The notes beneath the pieces are model-generated. The model had not been told where the DNA came from. It saw nothing but the letters and a program-made list of their open reading frames with translations, and did no database searches. Below are positions 28,701-29,139 of a stretch of DNA of 29,139 nt, piece after piece (position 1 is the stretch's first letter; the number at the start of each line of letters is the position of its first letter). This DNA comes from a virus. The DNA is taken from IMG/VR virus record IMGVR_UViG_3300029309_000240, positions 1 to 29,139 of that record; one strand, 5' to 3'. The position numbers were made by a program, and so were the translations under genes.

Positions 28701-28807
28701 CATCAAAAACTGTTAATGGTTTTACTATTGCATTTGTAAATTCAAGTGGCTCGGCAGTTGATCGCACATTTGATTATATTGCCAAAGGTTATGGGTTGCA
28801 AAGTTAA
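25799..28807 (+). CDS. Tail tip / central fibre protein (lambda J-like)
   Basis: With 1002 residues this is the largest protein. It has an acidic, hydrophobic N-terminus (IVDFVTDIVDVFVDII) and then NKFSSNAHIPIVYGTRKVGG, the typical start of the gpJ-type hub. Parts follow with DYLRDTRFGMGIP (about residue 240), a YNRVIVNFINPDKNFQ region and further hub domains. Residues ~510-720 look like fibronectin type III-like repeats (YEVQIKQTKDQ, YQVRVRAVNTIGS, FYEIRYQNVTTG). The C-terminus is beta-rich and may bind the receptor. It forms the tail tip. A small gap separates it from the last fibre gene. Confidence 0.85.
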   Translation: MGGWNPFEDIVDFVTDIVDVFVDIIEDFVGWLIPMPDIPDFGDLQADQNAKGVLVNKFSSNAHIPIVYGTRKVGGNVVFLETSGTDNEFLYMAIVLSEGEINDITSIFINDSQVTWSGDIADNTQITVASSDANFFDSTNSESLITCEPHFGTDSQNASSLLSTLSSWTSNHRLRGLAYLAIKFKWNADKFGSLPTVNAIVEGKKVYNPNLDSTVTGGSGSHRKDDSTTWAYSDNPIYQLLDYLRDTRFGMGIPNSYFDSNFADWQVAGDVCDTDIIPFSGASAIDLMDSHTVVDTSKKAIDNVKDFVRGSRAYLNFSAGKYKILVETSGSASITLTEDNILNGITVSSKNKNSRYNRVIVNFINPDKNFQSDTAQFPPVDETGLASADQHATMKTADGGLLLEGRFDFSMLTSPYQAQEMAEIILRRSRSSLDISIKADATALDLSIGDIVNITHATPGFSAKAFRVQGLTLNSDHTVSLQCSEHQDSFYTFGTQQEVASIPSTTLPNPFSVSPPASISLDDELIEYADGIVITRLLITIGVSPDSFVDNYEVQIKQTKDQNGATVTDSFREIAVGKILEYQHLNVIDGAEYQVRVRAVNTIGSKSTFISTTRTIVGGVEAPSNVEDFAVEMHGQNHMKLTWTPPSKNSDLDISFYEIRYQNVTTGAKWLNSTNLVRCPRRKCDNAVVPARTGSYLIKAVDKNGNTSAEATIVTTNISDIQAYTLVSTFTETPDIFTAADNMDASLPLAVKIDASGDTVLTLDTVTNFDDTVGNFDSPSGDFELGGTDTTSNPNFNNTNRDAKGFYNFTNSLSLAQIYDGNIEPTITLDAENPYDLFDSGRGALFFDSAKAPFDGTEQIHAFHRVQIATSTTALVNCTSFVDVTQSATFKFKFAKFRLKLTNDDDQTSSNVKTMTIKLNMEERTFAQNDLITSSGTRTITYTNPFFAVPAIGIAAQNMATGDTFTISSKTVNGFTIAFVNSSGSAVDRTFDYIAKGYGLQS

Positions 28808-28830
28808 ACAGAAAAGGATATAGATTAGAT

Positions 28831-29139
28831 ATGGCACAAGTAAGCGATGTAAGTTTGGCAAACCAAGGATTTTCTGCATTTAGAACAGAATTAAATAATA
28901 TTTTAACAGCTTTAAATTCTCAACATAGTGGAACTTCAGCACCGGGTTCAGCTACAGCAGGCACACTTTGGGTAGATACAGCAACAAGTGGAGTTTTAAA
29001 ATTAAAAATGAATGACGGTACAGATAATGTTGAAATTTTACAATTAAACATTTCAAGTAATGCTTTGACTAGCACAATGTCGGTTACAGGAACTATTTCT
29101 GAAACAGACCCACAAGCGGCAGCTCTAGCAATCGCTTTA
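28831..29139 (+). CDS. Tail-fibre protein, N-terminal part (continues at base 1 if circular)
   Basis: The ATG at 28831 starts a frame that is open through the last base, exactly 103 codons. The product carries the common fibre N-terminal pattern: ALNSQHSGTSAPGSATAG, then GTLWVDTATSGVLKLKM, a tail-attachment segment frequent in phage fibres. The last codon falls at the final base, and the frame that is open at base 1 continues it without a stop, giving a 304-residue fibre. The AAAAGGA upstream can serve as a ribosome site. Confidence 0.8.
   Translation, partial: MAQVSDVSLANQGFSAFRTELNNILTALNSQHSGTSAPGSATAGTLWVDTATSGVLKLKMNDGTDNVEILQLNISSNALTSTMSVTGTISETDPQAAALAIAL

Overview
This window reads as the genome of an uncultured tailed bacteriophage with a long flexible tail (siphovirus type). 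It is strongly A+T-rich, densely packed, and full of TAATG and ATGA gene overlaps. The style resembles marine metagenomic phages of A+T-rich marine alphaproteobacteria such as SAR11. That host guess rests on composition and gene style only. Shine-Dalgarno sites of the AGGAGG type argue against a Bacteroidetes host.

The reading frame still open at the right edge (tail-fibre N-terminus, from 28831) continues in the same frame, with no stop, into the frame open at base 1 (fibre C-terminus, to 606). All expected modules occur once. The window is therefore most simply a complete circularly assembled genome of about 29.1 kb, cut inside one fibre gene.

Layout. (1) 1-1823, plus strand: two tail-fibre/chaperone pairs. 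(2) 1830-4409: three exported or membrane proteins of unknown role, including a 532-residue secreted acidic protein. (3) 4435-5711: lysis cassette with a small membrane protein, a GH24 lysozyme, a nested basic protein, a three-helix holin and another small membrane protein. (4) 5714-6249: a chain of four tiny Lys/Arg-rich proteins. (5) 6383-10422, minus strand: early DNA-metabolism and accessory operon with a PD-(D/E)XK exonuclease, HTH protein, HNH nuclease, likely ssDNA-binding protein, a membrane-anchored or lipoprotein gene, a DUF3768 protein and an ArdC-N-like anti-restriction protein. (6) 10423-10659: divergent control region with a 29-bp palindrome overlapping -10 elements on both strands, then a hairpin that contains part of the first rightward start codon. 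(7) 10660-13130, plus strand: VRR-NUC nuclease, DUF1376 replication-type protein, ParB-like protein and a Mom-like DNA-modification protein. (8) 13132-13201: a CCA-ended, tRNA-Gly-like element without a recognisable D-arm. (9) 13274-28807: terminases, portal, a second set of basic mini-proteins, MuF-like head protein, scaffold, capsid, terminator-like hairpin, connector proteins, tail tube, a frameshifted tail chaperone pair, tape measure, tail tip, and then the fibre gene that closes the circle.

No integrase, excisionase, CI-type repressor, DNA polymerase, helicase or primase is recognisable. The phage probably depends on the host replisome and invests in nucleases, ssDNA binding and protection of its DNA (Mom-like, ArdC-like). 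The least explained parts are the divergent switch and its hairpin, the truncated tRNA-Gly mimic next to the packaging genes, the two batteries of basic micro-proteins, and the overlapping envelope-protein genes.
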